This document shows, piece after piece, positions 1 to 9,865 of a DNA stretch of 64,000 nucleotides (position 1 is the first letter of the stretch; each line of letters begins with the position of its first letter). This stretch comes from Photobacterium galatheae (GTDB taxonomy: Bacteria > Pseudomonadota > Gammaproteobacteria > Enterobacterales > Vibrionaceae), in the NCBI RefSeq assembly GCF_000695255.1, contig NZ_JMIB01000004.1, forward strand, positions 186,001-250,000, written 5' to 3'. A program made the position numbers and the translations under genes. Under the pieces are notes generated by a model. The model worked only from the letters and a program-made list of their open reading frames with translations. It ran no database searches and was not told the DNA's origin.

Positions 1-1
1 T

Positions 2-607
2 GCTGAGTTAGTTTTTATGGTTCGGCGCATTGCCGCAGTCAGCAAGCTTCCTCTCAGTGTGGATATTGAAGCCGGGTTCAGCCGGAATCCAGAAGTGATC
101 GCCCTTCATATTCAGCAGCTGGCGGCGTTGGGTGTAGCCGGGATTAATATTGAAGATAGCCGGGTAGACGCAGACCGGACCCTCGTTCCGGCGGAGGAAT
201 TTGCGGCGATATTGTCGGCCGTAAAAGCGATCCTGCAACATGACCAGACTGAGGTATTTCTCAATGTTCGCTGCGACGCATTTTTACTGGGTTTAGATAA
301 TGCTTGCGCTGAAACGGTGAAGCGCGCACAAATCTATCAGATGGCAGGTGCTGATGGCTTATTTGTGCCCTGTCTTACGCAGGCTGAACATATCAAAGCG
401 GTTGTTGCAGCAAGTAGGCTTCCGGTGAATGTGATGGCAATGCCTGATCTTCCTTACTTTGAGGTGTTGGCGGGCTTGGGGGTGAAACGGATCAGTTCAG
501 GAAATTTTGCCCATGATGTGATGCACAGACATCTTCTGAATCAAATGGTTGAGATGAAACAATCAGGATCGTGCAAATCTCTGTTCGGTTCGAGCACTGC
601 CGGATGA
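2..607 (+). CDS. isocitrate lyase/PEP mutase family protein (5' truncated by window)
   Basis: The reading frame is open to the left edge of the window, so the N-terminus is missing. About 200 residues remain, against roughly 250-290 for the family. The visible part is the second half of a PEP-mutase/isocitrate-lyase TIM barrel: a GINIEDS stretch (metal/substrate-binding loop), a conserved NVRCDAF strand, GADGLFVPCL and a PVNVMAMP strand. Family members act on C-C or C-P bonds next to a carboxylate (methylisocitrate lyase, oxaloacetate decarboxylase, PEP mutase). The specific substrate cannot be read from this fragment. No neighbouring gene of a known pathway helps. Confidence 0.8.
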   Translation, partial: AELVFMVRRIAAVSKLPLSVDIEAGFSRNPEVIALHIQQLAALGVAGINIEDSRVDADRTLVPAEEFAAILSAVKAILQHDQTEVFLNVRCDAFLLGLDNACAETVKRAQIYQMAGADGLFVPCLTQAEHIKAVVAASRLPVNVMAMPDLPYFEVLAGLGVKRISSGNFAHDVMHRHLLNQMVEMKQSGSCKSLFGSSTAG

Positions 608-763
608 CCTGATTCGCTGCTGCTCTTTTTCAGACTCAGAATGGGAGCGGAGAAAGTGATCTCGGGTGAGGAAGTTGGGTTTGTGTGAAACAGCACTCAG
701 TTTTGTGGCTGCCGACCGCATGATGCGGCCGGCGTTTGCGGTGATGATCCAGGCCGGAGGAAT

Positions 764-1462
764 TTAAGCCCGGTTATCTGCCTGTTTCCCGGTCAGTGAG
801 TTCATCACTGCGTCTTTGTCAGTCAGGTAAGATTCCAGCCCTTCACGGCGCAGGTCGCACGACGGGCAGTTGCCACAGCCGTCGCCAATAATACCGTTGT
901 AGCAGGTCAGGGTATGGTTGCGGATGTAATCCAGCTTGCCGTGCTGATCGGCCAGCGCCCAGGTTTCGGCTTTGTTCAGCCACATCAGCGGTGTTTCGAT
1001 GTTCAGCGGTCGGTCCATGCCCAGCACCAGCGACTGGTTCAGCGATTTGACGAATGCATCGCGGCAGTCCGGGTAGCCGGAGAAGTCAGTTTCGCACACA
1101 CCGGTGATCACCGCTTCTGCGCCAATCTGGTATGCGTAAATCCCGGCTAAAGTCAGGAACAGAATGTTGCGGCCCGGCACAAAAGAATTTGGCAGGCCGT
1201 TGTCCTGTAACTCATGCGAGACCGGGATGTTGTCACGGGTCAGCGAGCTGATCGCCAGTTCGTTCAGCAGACCGACATCCATCACTTTATGGGCCGCCAC
1301 GCCCAGGTCTTTGCAGATGGCCTCGGCGACTTCGATTTCCAGTTTATGGCGCTGACCATAGTCAAAGGTGATGCAGTGAACTTCATCATATCGGGCCATG
1401 GCCTGAATCAGACAGGTGGTTGAGTCCTGTCCGCCACTGAAAACGACAACTGCTTTGCGCAT
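764..1462 (-). CDS. queC: 7-cyano-7-deazaguanine (preQ0) synthase QueC
   Basis: QueC converts 7-carboxy-7-deazaguanine to preQ0 with ATP and ammonia, in the queuosine tRNA-modification pathway. The N-terminal [15 protein letters not shown]-loop binds ATP. The C-terminal C-x-G-x(6)-CGNCPSC cluster is the zinc site. [14 protein letters not shown] and NETLTCYNG-like blocks match Escherichia coli QueC closely. Two adjacent ATGs (1465 and 1462) follow a GGAG; the second has the better spacing and gives the usual MRKAVVV start. The upstream frame to 1501 is unlike the family. In E. coli queC also lies just upstream of the decR-mdlAB region, so this is conserved synteny. Confidence 0.95.
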   Translation of the reverse strand: MRKAVVVFSGGQDSTTCLIQAMARYDEVHCITFDYGQRHKLEIEVAEAICKDLGVAAHKVMDVGLLNELAISSLTRDNIPVSHELQDNGLPNSFVPGRNILFLTLAGIYAYQIGAEAVITGVCETDFSGYPDCRDAFVKSLNQSLVLGMDRPLNIETPLMWLNKAETWALADQHGKLDYIRNHTLTCYNGIIGDGCGNCPSCDLRREGLESYLTDKDAVMNSLTGKQADNRA

Positions 1463-1516
1463 CATGCTGCTCCGGATTATTGATAAGACTGATGGGGGCA
1501 CATCCTACCCTGAGAG

Positions 1517-2620
1517 TCAGGATATGCCAAGTGACAGTCGCTGCCATTCCGACCAGCTCAGGATCCCGGTTTGTTCAAACGCCGAAAGCTGATCAAAATA
1601 GGGTTGAATGTCGCCAATATTGGCTTCAACCCAGCTCGGATCGAAATATGTATCCAGATAGCGTTCCCCGCTGTCACACAGCAAGGTCACGATAGAGCCG
1701 GTTTCGCCCCGGGCTTTCATCTCGCTCGCCAGTTGCAGAACACCGTACAGATTGGTGCCGGTTGAGGCCCCGGCTTTGCGGCCCAGCAGTTTTTCCAGCC
1801 AGTAAATGGTGGCAATGCTGGCGGCATCCGGAATGGTGCGCATTTCATCGACGACGTCCGGAATAAAGCTCGGCTCAACGCGCGGACGACCAATGCCTTC
1901 GATCCGGCTGCCACGCTGGCCTTTCAGCGCCGGGTCTCGGGTCAGGTAGTAGTCGTGAAACACCGAATGTTCCGGATCGACGACACAGAGCTTTGTTTCG
2001 TGCCGCTGATAGCGAATGTAACGTCCAATGGTGGCAGATGTGCCGCCTGTCCCTGCACTCATGACGATCCATGATGGCACCGGATGATCTTCCAGCTTCA
2101 TTTGCTCAAAAATGCTGTTGGCAATGTTGTTATTGCCCCGCCAGTCGGTGGCCCGTTCAGCGTAAGTAAACTGATCCATGTAATGGCCGTTCAGCGTTTC
2201 AGCCAGACGGCGAGACTCGTCATAAATCTGGCAGGGGTCGTCTACAAAATGTGCCTGACCACCATAGAATTCAATCTGCTCAATTTTTTTACGCGCTGTA
2301 TGGCGGGGCACGACAGCGATAAAGGGCAGGCCGAGCAAGCGGGCAAAGTAAGCTTCCGAAACCGCGGTGCTGCCGGAGGATGACTCGATGATGGTGGTGT
2401 TCTCACCAATCCAGCCATTACACAGGCTGTACAGAAATAAAGAGCGAGCCAGTCTGTGTTTCAGGCTGCCTGTCGGGTGGGTGCTTTCATCTTTCAGATA
2501 GATATCGATACCGTCAAGAACCGGGATATCCAGTTGAATAAGGTGCGTGTCTGCCGAGCGTTGAAAATCGGCTTCAATTTTTCTGATGGCCTGGTTAACC
2601 CAGCGAGGATCATGACGCAT
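1517..2620 (-). CDS. PLP-dependent cysteine synthase/desulfhydrase-like enzyme
   Basis: A fold-type II PLP enzyme of the cysteine synthase superfamily, 367 aa. The catalytic lysine is in the early motif [11 protein letters not shown], the substrate loop is [11 protein letters not shown], and the phosphate-binding glycines are [12 protein letters not shown]. It is divergently transcribed from an Lrp-family regulator of the DecR/CyuR type, which in E. coli senses cysteine and controls cysteine detoxification. The context therefore favours cysteine breakdown (H2S release) over biosynthesis. That is an inference, because sequence alone does not separate the two activities in this superfamily. Confidence 0.8.
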   Translation of the reverse strand: MRHDPRWVNQAIRKIEADFQRSADTHLIQLDIPVLDGIDIYLKDESTHPTGSLKHRLARSLFLYSLCNGWIGENTTIIESSSGSTAVSEAYFARLLGLPFIAVVPRHTARKKIEQIEFYGGQAHFVDDPCQIYDESRRLAETLNGHYMDQFTYAERATDWRGNNNIANSIFEQMKLEDHPVPSWIVMSAGTGGTSATIGRYIRYQRHETKLCVVDPEHSVFHDYYLTRDPALKGQRGSRIEGIGRPRVEPSFIPDVVDEMRTIPDAASIATIYWLEKLLGRKAGASTGTNLYGVLQLASEMKARGETGSIVTLLCDSGERYLDTYFDPSWVEANIGDIQPYFDQLSAFEQTGILSWSEWQRLSLGIS

Positions 2621-2713
2621 AACGTATCCCTAGTATTCGTTGTCTGATGACTTGATAAAAAGTTTACGGATTCCAGCGGAAAAATCTTTGCTATTATTAT
2701 TATCATTAAGATT

Positions 2714-2738
2714 TTTTGTAGAAAACTTTTCTACAAAA
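2714..2738. promoter_or_regulatory. perfect palindrome between PLP enzyme and decR, candidate operator
   Basis: Twelve-base arms TTTTGTAGAAAA and TTTTCTACAAAA are separated by one base, a perfect inverted repeat. It lies 21 bp before the decR start and in front of the divergent PLP gene. Lrp-type regulators bind AT-rich palindromes of this sort, so this is a plausible DecR autoregulatory/operator site. Binding is inferred, not shown. Confidence 0.6.
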
Positions 2739-2759
2739 TTCATTGTTTAGAGGAAATTT

Positions 2760-3221
2760 ATGGCTGATATCGATGCGACGGACCGACTGTTGCTGGGCAT
2801 GCTGCAACAGGATGCCAGCCTGTCACTGAATGAGTTGGCAGAAGCCGTGAATCTGACAACCACGCCGTGCTGGAAACGACTGAAACGTCTGGAAGAAGCA
2901 GGCATTTTAAAACGCCGGGTGGCCCTGTTGGATCCGGTGAAACTGGGTCTGTCATTTATTGCGTTTGTGCAGATTAAAACCAGCGATCATTCACAGGCAT
3001 GGTATAACCGCTTTGTCGTTACCGTGAACGAGTTTCCTGAAGTCATGGAGTTTTACCGGATGGCCGGAGAATATGATTACATGATGAAAGTTCAGGTCGC
3101 GGACATGTCAGCCTTTGATGCCTTCTATAAAAAACTGGTCAACAGTATTCAAGGTTTAACCAATGTGACTTCGACGTTTGCGATGGAACCGCTGAAATAC
3201 ACCACCGCACTACCTTTATAA
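2760..3221 (+). CDS. decR: Lrp/AsnC-family regulator, DecR (YbaO/CyuR)-like
   Basis: 153 aa. An N-terminal winged HTH ([29 protein letters not shown]...[10 protein letters not shown]) is followed by a RAM/AsnC effector-binding domain ([10 protein letters not shown]...[11 protein letters not shown]...[10 protein letters not shown]). E. coli DecR/CyuR activates cysteine catabolic genes in response to cysteine. Here the divergent PLP enzyme is the probable target. The ATG at 2760 follows AGAGGAAATTT, a good ribosome binding site. decR-mdlA-mdlB order is conserved with E. coli. Confidence 0.88.
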   Translation: MADIDATDRLLLGMLQQDASLSLNELAEAVNLTTTPCWKRLKRLEEAGILKRRVALLDPVKLGLSFIAFVQIKTSDHSQAWYNRFVVTVNEFPEVMEFYRMAGEYDYMMKVQVADMSAFDAFYKKLVNSIQGLTNVTSTFAMEPLKYTTALPL

Positions 3222-3478
3222 ACATCTGAGGTTGAACAGAAAAGTACTGTATAAGAACAGATATATTTTTATGGGGCTGAAAATGCGCAGCATCACCTGC
3301 TGTTTTCCTGAATCCCCTTATTTTTGAGTTGAAAAATAGGCTATCTTTTTGCCAATATGTTGCTTGATTGTCACTTCACGGTGATCGAGTTTCTCCCTCT
3401 CAACAGCCCCTGGAACATCATCATATTCTGATTTATCGCTCACTCAGCGTGGGCGAGCCGTATTTTGCTGGAGGAAAA

Positions 3479-5224
3479 ATGCAGATTTTTTGGCAACTCA
3501 GGTGGTATTTCCGACAGGAATGGCGGCGTTATGGCGGTGCGATTGCCATCTTTGTCGTGATTGCGATTTTTGAACTGATCCCCCCGCGCGCAGTGGGCTG
3601 GATCGTCGATGGTGTCGTGGACGGTAAGATTTCACTGAACACCATGCTGATGTGGCTTGTCGGCCTGGCAGCCCTATGGGTGATGGTTTATCTGCTGCGT
3701 ATTGTCTGGCGGCTGTGGTTGTTTGGCAGTGCCGCGAAGCTGGGGACTGTCCTCAGAGATAAGCTGTACCAGCACTTTACCCGGCAGGCCCCGCAGTTTT
3801 TTGAGCGTCATAAAACCGGCGACTTGATGGCTCGTTCGACGAACGATGTGAACGCGCTGGTGATGACCGCCGGGGAAGGGGTCTTAACGGCTGCGGATTC
3901 GCTGATCACCGGTTGTGCTGTACTGCTGATCATGACCACGCAACTGAGCTGGCAACTGACGATTCTTGCTCTGCTGCCCATGCCTGTCATGGCGCTGCTG
4001 GTGTCCCGCTTTGGCAGACAGTTACATGACAGGTTTGGTGAATCTCAGGCGGCGTTTTCTGCGCTGACAGACACGACGCAGGAGTCGCTGAACGGTGTTC
4101 GCATGATCCGGGCGTTTGGTCTGGAGAAGCGCCAGCAGGCAGCATTTGAAAAAGTGGTCGATACGGCGGGCGACAAAAACTACGAAGTGGTGAAAGTCGA
4201 TGCCAAGTTCGATCCGGTGATTCAACTGACGATTGGCATGTCGTTTTTCCTCAGCGTCGGTGGTGGGGCGTATCTGATCCACATCGGTGAACTGACGCTG
4301 GGGGATCTGACGGCCTTCACGCTTTATCAGGGATTGATGATCTGGCCGATGCTGGCGATTGCCTGGCTGTTTAATATTCTCGAACGCGGTTCTGCGGCCT
4401 GGAAGCGACTGCAGGAAATTCTGAATCAGCAGCCGGATATTGTCAGCGGTCAGACGCCATTGCCGGGGCTGCGAGAACCGTTGTCCATTCAAATTGAAGC
4501 GTACCATTGGCCGCAACAGCGTCAGCCTGCACTGAAAGAGGTTCACATTCATCTGGCCGCCGGTCATATGCTGGGGCTGGCCGGTCCGGTCGGAAGCGGG
4601 AAGTCAACACTGCTGGCATTGTTGCTGCGTCAGCAGGAACTGGTGCAGGGCCAGATTGCTTATGGCGGGGTAGAAATCCGCGATGCGGTTCTGGATGCGT
4701 GGCGAAGTCGTTTTGCGGTGGTCAGCCAGAGCCCGTTTCTGTTTTCGCGCTCAATTGCAGAGAACATTGCGCTCGGGAAACCGGAAGCTTCCATGTCTGA
4801 GATCCGTCGTGCCGCAGCACTGGCGTGTATTGATGACGATATCATGCTGTTTCCTGAAGGGTATGACACCCTGGTCGGAGAGAAAGGCATCACCCTGTCC
4901 GGCGGTCAGAAACAGCGGATCGCCATTGCCCGGGCATTACTGCTGAATGCAGAAATTCTGGTTCTGGATGATGCGCTGTCTGCGGTAGACGGCAAAACAG
5001 AGCACCGCATTCTGAATAATCTGCGTGCACAGCCGCAGCGCCAGACCGTGATTGTGATTGCTCACCGACTGACGGCACTGGAACAGGCGGATGAAATTGT
5101 GGTGCTTCAGCATGGCGAAATCAGTGAACGCGGCACGCACGCCAGCTTGCTGGATCACGAAGACTGGTATGCCGAGATGTATCGTTACCAGAAACTGGAA
5201 CAAGCAATTGAGGAGGGCCAATGA
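3479..5224 (+). CDS. mdlA: ABC multidrug exporter half-transporter MdlA
   Basis: 581 aa with the half-transporter architecture: about six transmembrane helices (residues ~20-300) followed by an ATPase domain. Walker A is GPVGSGKST, the signature is TLSGGQKQR, and Walker B LVLDDALSAVDG ends with the H-loop IAHRL. The ATG at 3479 is chosen because it follows GGAGGAAAA and gives the family N-terminus; the frame extends 37 codons upstream without homology. It overlaps mdlB by ATGA (5221-5224), so the two are co-translated and form a heterodimer, as in E. coli MdlAB/SmdAB. Confidence 0.92.
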   Translation: MQIFWQLRWYFRQEWRRYGGAIAIFVVIAIFELIPPRAVGWIVDGVVDGKISLNTMLMWLVGLAALWVMVYLLRIVWRLWLFGSAAKLGTVLRDKLYQHFTRQAPQFFERHKTGDLMARSTNDVNALVMTAGEGVLTAADSLITGCAVLLIMTTQLSWQLTILALLPMPVMALLVSRFGRQLHDRFGESQAAFSALTDTTQESLNGVRMIRAFGLEKRQQAAFEKVVDTAGDKNYEVVKVDAKFDPVIQLTIGMSFFLSVGGGAYLIHIGELTLGDLTAFTLYQGLMIWPMLAIAWLFNILERGSAAWKRLQEILNQQPDIVSGQTPLPGLREPLSIQIEAYHWPQQRQPALKEVHIHLAAGHMLGLAGPVGSGKSTLLALLLRQQELVQGQIAYGGVEIRDAVLDAWRSRFAVVSQSPFLFSRSIAENIALGKPEASMSEIRRAAALACIDDDIMLFPEGYDTLVGEKGITLSGGQKQRIAIARALLLNAEILVLDDALSAVDGKTEHRILNNLRAQPQRQTVIVIAHRLTALEQADEIVVLQHGEISERGTHASLLDHEDWYAEMYRYQKLEQAIEEGQ

Positions 5225-7005
5225 AGGAACAGGCCGTAAATAATGCTGTCCTGAAGCGGTTGCTGAGCTATGCGCTGACAGATAAGCCTAATCTCGTGGC
5301 TGCGATTGGTCTGCTGCTGATTGCTTCGCTGGCTGATGTGTCTGGTCCGTGGCTGATCCAGCACTTTATCGATAACAACATCACCCGGGATGAGTTTCCG
5401 GCCATAGAGGTCGCGGTACTGGCAGCGGCTTATCTGGCGCTGATGATTCTGGCGGGTGTGTTTAAGTATGCGCAAGCGCTTCGCTTTAACCGCCTGGCGA
5501 TTGATGTGGTGCAGAAGGTGCGAAAGCAATTGTTTGCCAGTGTGATGAATCAGCCATTGTCTGCGTTTGATTACACGCCAAGTGGCAAGCTGATCTCCCG
5601 GCTGACCAATGATACTGAATCGATCAAAGAATTTTACGTCTCAGTGATCGCGACATTTCTGAAGAACATCATTCTGATTCTGGTGATGCTGGCCGTGATG
5701 ACCATGATTAGCTGGCGTCTGACCCTGGTGGTTCTGGCATTGTTGCCCATCGTGGTGGGCGTCATGGTGGTGTATCAGCGGAAAAGTGCCGGGGCTTACC
5801 GCCGGATGCGTGATCTGTTGTCGGATATCAATGCGTCGATGAGTGAGTCGATTCAGGGGATGAGTCTGGTGCAACTGATGCGTCAGGAGGAAGGCTTCAA
5901 AGCCCAGTTCTCAGGGCTGACAGACCAGCATCTGAAGGCGCAAATTGGGGTGACCAAACTGAACAGTATGTTACTTCGGCCCTTGATTGATCTACTGTCA
6001 GGGATTGCATTGCTGACTTTGGTTGCACTGTTCGGATTCAGCGGCACTGAGCTGATTGGTGTGGGTGTGCTGTATGCGTTCCTGAGTTATCTGGGGCGGG
6101 TCACCGAGCCTTTGATTGAGATGACGCAGCAATTGTCGCTTTTGCAGCAGGCGCTGGTCGCCAGTGAACGGATTTTTGCCCTGATCGATGCCCGTCAGCA
6201 GCGCTACGGCGAGGATCTCAGTCCGATTGCAAGCGGACAGATGGCGTGCCGTAATCTCAGCTTCAGTTATGACGGTAAGCAAAAAGTGCTCAGTGATATC
6301 AACATGACTTTGCCGCATCAGGGTTTTCTGGCACTGGTCGGTCATACGGGCAGCGGCAAAAGTACCCTAGCTTCACTGATGATGGGCTTTTACCCGAGTT
6401 CTGAAGGCGTTGTGGAACTGGACGGGCGTCCGCTGGAAAGCCTGAGTCAGCCGGTTTTACGGCAGGGGATTGCGATGGTGCAGCAGGACCCGCATGTGCT
6501 GAGCGATACGGTGCGTGAAAACGTGAGTCTGGGGCGGGCCGTGGGCGACCCTGTGATCTGGCAGGCGCTGGAAACGGTCGGCTTGGCCGGACAGGTGCGT
6601 CAGTATGCCGAGGGGCTGGATACCTTGCTCGGCAGTGGTGAAGTGAATCTGTCCGCCGGACAGCGACAATTACTGGCGCTGGCACGCGTGCTAGTGGAGC
6701 AGCCCAAATTGCTGATTCTGGATGAAGCCACGGCCAATATTGATTCTGGCACCGAGCAGAAAATTCAGCATGCGCTGGCTGTTTTACGCAAGAACATGAG
6801 CCTTGTGGTGATCGCGCACCGGCTTTCCACCATCATGGATGCCGATGAAATTGTCGTCTTGCACCAGGGTGAAATTATTGAACGAGGGACGCATGGCAGC
6901 CTGCTTTCTGAGCGGAAACAGTACTGGCAAATGTATCAGCTTCAACAGGCGGGTGATCATCTTCACCAATTGGAAGATGTCTCGACGGAAGCGGTAGAAA
7001 ATTGA
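5221..7005 (+). CDS. mdlB: ABC multidrug exporter half-transporter MdlB
   Basis: 594 aa partner of MdlA. Transmembrane domain ~20-310, then an ATPase with Walker A GHTGSGKST, signature NLSAGQRQL, Walker B LLILDEATANID and H-loop IAHRLS. Here the Walker B is followed by the canonical glutamate (DEAT), while MdlA has DDAL. The pair therefore has one consensus and one degenerate nucleotide site, typical of heterodimeric exporters. The start codon overlaps the mdlA stop. Confidence 0.92.
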   Translation: MKEQAVNNAVLKRLLSYALTDKPNLVAAIGLLLIASLADVSGPWLIQHFIDNNITRDEFPAIEVAVLAAAYLALMILAGVFKYAQALRFNRLAIDVVQKVRKQLFASVMNQPLSAFDYTPSGKLISRLTNDTESIKEFYVSVIATFLKNIILILVMLAVMTMISWRLTLVVLALLPIVVGVMVVYQRKSAGAYRRMRDLLSDINASMSESIQGMSLVQLMRQEEGFKAQFSGLTDQHLKAQIGVTKLNSMLLRPLIDLLSGIALLTLVALFGFSGTELIGVGVLYAFLSYLGRVTEPLIEMTQQLSLLQQALVASERIFALIDARQQRYGEDLSPIASGQMACRNLSFSYDGKQKVLSDINMTLPHQGFLALVGHTGSGKSTLASLMMGFYPSSEGVVELDGRPLESLSQPVLRQGIAMVQQDPHVLSDTVRENVSLGRAVGDPVIWQALETVGLAGQVRQYAEGLDTLLGSGEVNLSAGQRQLLALARVLVEQPKLLILDEATANIDSGTEQKIQHALAVLRKNMSLVVIAHRLSTIMDADEIVVLHQGEIIERGTHGSLLSERKQYWQMYQLQQAGDHLHQLEDVSTEAVEN

Positions 7006-7046
7006 CGACCGTCTGACAAAAAAGTACCAGTCTTTCCCTATAAATG

Positions 7047-7085
7047 GCTCCCGAAATCATGATGGCATATCTGGTTCTCGGGAGC
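7047..7085. terminator. possible hairpin terminator after mdlB
   Basis: GCTCCCGA (7047-7054) pairs with TCGGGAGC (7078-7085), followed by TTTGT on the + strand. The loop is long (23 nt) and the T run short, so this is only a weak terminator candidate between the convergent mdlB and tesB. Confidence 0.35.
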
Positions 7086-7107
7086 TTTGTCGTAAGTGGG
7101 CACTTAT

Positions 7108-7977
7108 TTAGCTGGAGTGCCGCTGACGCATCAAACCTTCCTGAACTGCTGTCGCCACCAGTTCGCCCTGACGATTGTAAATTTCGCCGCGAACCAGACC
7201 TCGTGAGCCGCTGGCTGACGGACTGTCGATGGCGTAGAGCAGCCAGTCGTCCATCCGGAACGGACGGTGGAACCACATGGAGTGGTCAATGGTCGCGACC
7301 TGCATCTTCGGCGTCAGTAATGTGACGCCGTGGGGTTGCAGGGCCGTGACCAGAAATCCCCAGTCGGAGGCATAAGCCAGGACGTATTGGTGAATTCGCG
7401 GATCGTTCGGCATTTCACCATTTGCTTTTATCCAAAGGTACTGTTTGGCCGCCTGTGATTGAGGATGGAGTGGATTGATGACGTGAACAGGGCGCACTTC
7501 AATCGGTCGCTCGCAACCGAAGGTATCGACAAACCTGCCTGGAAGTTGGTCTGCGAGTGCTTTGACGTGTTCCTGTTCCGACTTGAGGGATTCAGGCGGC
7601 GGTATATTGGCGGGCATCTGGCTTTGATGGTTAAATCCATCTTCCAGCCCTTGGTATGACGCCGTCAGGTAAAATATGGGGCGGCCGTTTTGAATGGCCT
7701 GAACCCGGCGGGTACTGAAGCTTTTTCCGTCCCGGAGGTTTTCAACATCGTAAATGATAGGTTTTTGAGGATCGCCGGGCAGAAGAAAGTAACTGTGGAA
7801 CGAATGGACAAAACGCTGTTCCGATACGGTTTCTTTCGCAGCAGATAAGGACTGACCGATCACTTGGCCACCGTAAACCTGAGGCAGCCCTAAATGCTGG
7901 CTCTGGCCACGGAACAAACCTTGTTCCAGCTGTTCTAAGTGTAACAGATTGAGAAGTTCGTTCAGTTCTTTGCTCAT
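7108..7977 (-). CDS. tesB: acyl-CoA thioesterase II
   Basis: 289 aa, the size of E. coli TesB (286). Double hot-dog thioesterase: the N-terminal half has [14 protein letters not shown] and [10 protein letters not shown], the C-terminal half [13 protein letters not shown] and [19 protein letters not shown]. It hydrolyses medium/long acyl-CoA thioesters in the cytoplasm. The start at 7977 (MSKELNELL) matches the family; the upstream extension does not. Position between mdlB and ybaY is conserved with E. coli. Confidence 0.93.
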   Translation of the reverse strand: MSKELNELLNLLHLEQLEQGLFRGQSQHLGLPQVYGGQVIGQSLSAAKETVSEQRFVHSFHSYFLLPGDPQKPIIYDVENLRDGKSFSTRRVQAIQNGRPIFYLTASYQGLEDGFNHQSQMPANIPPPESLKSEQEHVKALADQLPGRFVDTFGCERPIEVRPVHVINPLHPQSQAAKQYLWIKANGEMPNDPRIHQYVLAYASDWGFLVTALQPHGVTLLTPKMQVATIDHSMWFHRPFRMDDWLLYAIDSPSASGSRGLVRGEIYNRQGELVATAVQEGLMRQRHSS

Positions 7978-8099
7978 TGATGCTCCAGTTACAATGTTAT
8001 CATTAATTAAACTTTTACAATCAGTTGATCTGAAACACAAGACGAAAGGTTCAAAACCGTTAGAATCATCGACTTGCGGGAGGAATAAGAAGGGCGACT

Positions 8100-8522
8100 A
8101 TGAAAAAGATGTTTGCGTTGTTATCGATTTTGATTGCAGCACTGGTGATTTCGGCTTGTACCAACTTGATCACGAAAGAGACTGGCATTGGTCAGGTTCA
8201 AGGCTCACTGGCCTATCGTGAACGCATTGCGTTACCCGATGAAGCCCTGATCACTGTGACATTATCTGATGTTTCCCTGATGGATGCTCCCGCAGAAGTG
8301 ATCAGCAGTCAGTCTTATCTGGCAGGTGGAAAGCAAGTGCCATTTTCTTTCATGCTTCAGTACATGGAAGAAGAGATCAAACCGGGCCATACCTACGCGG
8401 TCAGTGCGCGGATTGAGTTGAATGGTCAGTTAATGTTTATCACGGATACGGCCAATCATGTCATCACAGACCCGGCCAAAACCATTCAGTTGGATCTGAT
8501 GCTGGTCAAAGCCGGACAGTAA
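8100..8522 (+). CDS. ybaY: YbaY-family lipoprotein
   Basis: 140 aa. Lipoprotein signal peptide with lipobox VISAC (Cys20), so it is anchored in the outer membrane or periplasmic face. The body is a beta-rich YbaY/type III secretion pilotin-like domain (GSLAYRERIALPDEALITVTL). The molecular role is unknown. It sits between tesB and ybaZ as in E. coli, and a GGAGG precedes the start. Confidence 0.88.
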   Translation: MKKMFALLSILIAALVISACTNLITKETGIGQVQGSLAYRERIALPDEALITVTLSDVSLMDAPAEVISSQSYLAGGKQVPFSFMLQYMEEEIKPGHTYAVSARIELNGQLMFITDTANHVITDPAKTIQLDLMLVKAGQ

Positions 8523-8541
8523 AACTGAACACACCTTCCAG

Positions 8542-8565
8542 AACCCGGCAATTGCCGGGTTTCTT
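8542..8565. terminator. bidirectional terminator between ybaY and ybaZ
   Basis: Perfect palindrome AACCCGGCAATTGCCGGGTT (8542-8561), followed by TCTT on the + strand and flanked by A-rich sequence on the other side. It serves the convergent ybaY and ybaZ genes. Confidence 0.75.
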
Positions 8566-8578
8566 CTGTTTGCACCCT

Positions 8579-8893
8579 TCAATTTTCAGGAAAACCATCC
8601 CAGCGATAGCGTTTGAGCGACACCCGGCCCGTTGGTGATACCTCAATGCCATCGGCAATCAGGCACTGACGCTGGCGAATCAAATCATCTCCCTGTTGCG
8701 ATATTTTTCCCTGGCTATTGATCACCCGAAACCAGGGCAGTGTTGAACCTTCTGGTAACTGGCCTAATAACCGGCCGACATGGCGCGCATAACCGGGAAA
8801 GCCGGCAAAACGGGCGATATCACCATAAGTCGACACTTTGCCCAAAGGGATTTGGGCGATCTGGCTGTAGATTTGGTTTTCAAAGTCGTCCAT
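8579..8893 (-). CDS. alkyltransferase-like protein (ATL), YbaZ-like
   Basis: 104 aa. Has the fold of O6-alkylguanine-DNA alkyltransferase (IPLGKVSTYGDIARFAG, ARHVGRLLG), but the alkyl-acceptor motif PCHR is PWFRVI, with Trp in place of Cys. That is the hallmark of ATL proteins, which bind O6-alkylguanine and hand it to nucleotide excision repair rather than reverse it. The start at 8893 (MDDFENQIY) removes a non-homologous upstream extension. Confidence 0.9.
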   Translation of the reverse strand: MDDFENQIYSQIAQIPLGKVSTYGDIARFAGFPGYARHVGRLLGQLPEGSTLPWFRVINSQGKISQQGDDLIRQRQCLIADGIEVSPTGRVSLKRYRWDGFPEN

Positions 8894-8991
8894 AGTTGTT
8901 TTAGGGTCTATTTCCGGATGAATGATTTTAAGGGATAACCTGCGAACGTTGCATGGCAACTGTTGTAGTCCGTTTGCGCAAGGAGGTGCAA

Positions 8992-9723
8992 ATGCTGAAT
9001 GCCATTCTGCTTTCAACCATGAGCGTGGTGCTGACTGTCATTGGGGTCAGTACTTTTGGGCTCTCTCAACATTACCTCACCGTGTTAGCGGTGGCTATTC
9101 CTGCATTGTGGCTGTTGCCGCAAGGTGGCCTTTCGTCTGTACTGCTATTGTGTGGTATCGGTGCCTATAGTGCCGCGTTGCCGTATCAGCCGCTTGCTTT
9201 GTCTGTCAGTCTTCTGGTGATGTTGCCTGTATTTTCGGTTAGTTTTTCCTCAAAAGCGAACTGGCAGGTTGGCGCTTTGTTATTTGCGATCGTTATTGCG
9301 ATGGATGCTGGTCTGCTGGCTTTACAGGGAGATGGGAAACTGGGCGGCCAGATGTCATTTACGTTACTCCAAATCATGGCGGTGGGATTGATCTGGTGTG
9401 CGGGTCATTTCTGGCGTCCGGTGAAAGGGAACTATGGCTTGCCGTTGTTGTTGGCTGTGCCGTTATGGCTGAGTGATCTGGCACCGGCTGCTTTGGTCGT
9501 CTTGTGTATTATCGGACTGATCCTGGCGCTTCAGACCCTGTATCAGAGATACACACTCGACTGGGTCACCCGACTGAGCTGGGTGCTCCCGGCGGTTGCG
9601 TTTGCTGCGGTAGCCATCGATCCGGCATTTGATGTTCCCAACCCGGTGCTGGTCTCCTGGCTGATGGTGCTCGGCAGTGCCATCTTGGGAGAATATCTGC
9701 TGGCCGAAGTCGAAGATGCCTGA
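8992..9723 (+). CDS. hypothetical multi-pass membrane protein
   Basis: 243 aa, almost entirely hydrophobic, with roughly eight predicted transmembrane segments and very few charged residues. The ATG at 8992 follows a strong AAGGAGGTG ribosome binding site. I do not recognise a family. It lies between ybaZ and ffs, outside the transposon, and its composition matches the core genes, so it is probably part of the native chromosome. Confidence 0.7.
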   Translation: MLNAILLSTMSVVLTVIGVSTFGLSQHYLTVLAVAIPALWLLPQGGLSSVLLLCGIGAYSAALPYQPLALSVSLLVMLPVFSVSFSSKANWQVGALLFAIVIAMDAGLLALQGDGKLGGQMSFTLLQIMAVGLIWCAGHFWRPVKGNYGLPLLLAVPLWLSDLAPAALVVLCIIGLILALQTLYQRYTLDWVTRLSWVLPAVAFAAVAIDPAFDVPNPVLVSWLMVLGSAILGEYLLAEVEDA

Positions 9724-9865
9724 AGCGTTTCAGACAGGTTTGGGTAATAATCCAGCAGTCAGTGCCTGAGTGCTTGTCTTTACCTTGCAATGACTCTGGG
9801 GTTCATGGATAATCCCTCCCGTTCTCGCGACAAGCCAAGCGCTTACAGCGAGTCATCGAATCTAT

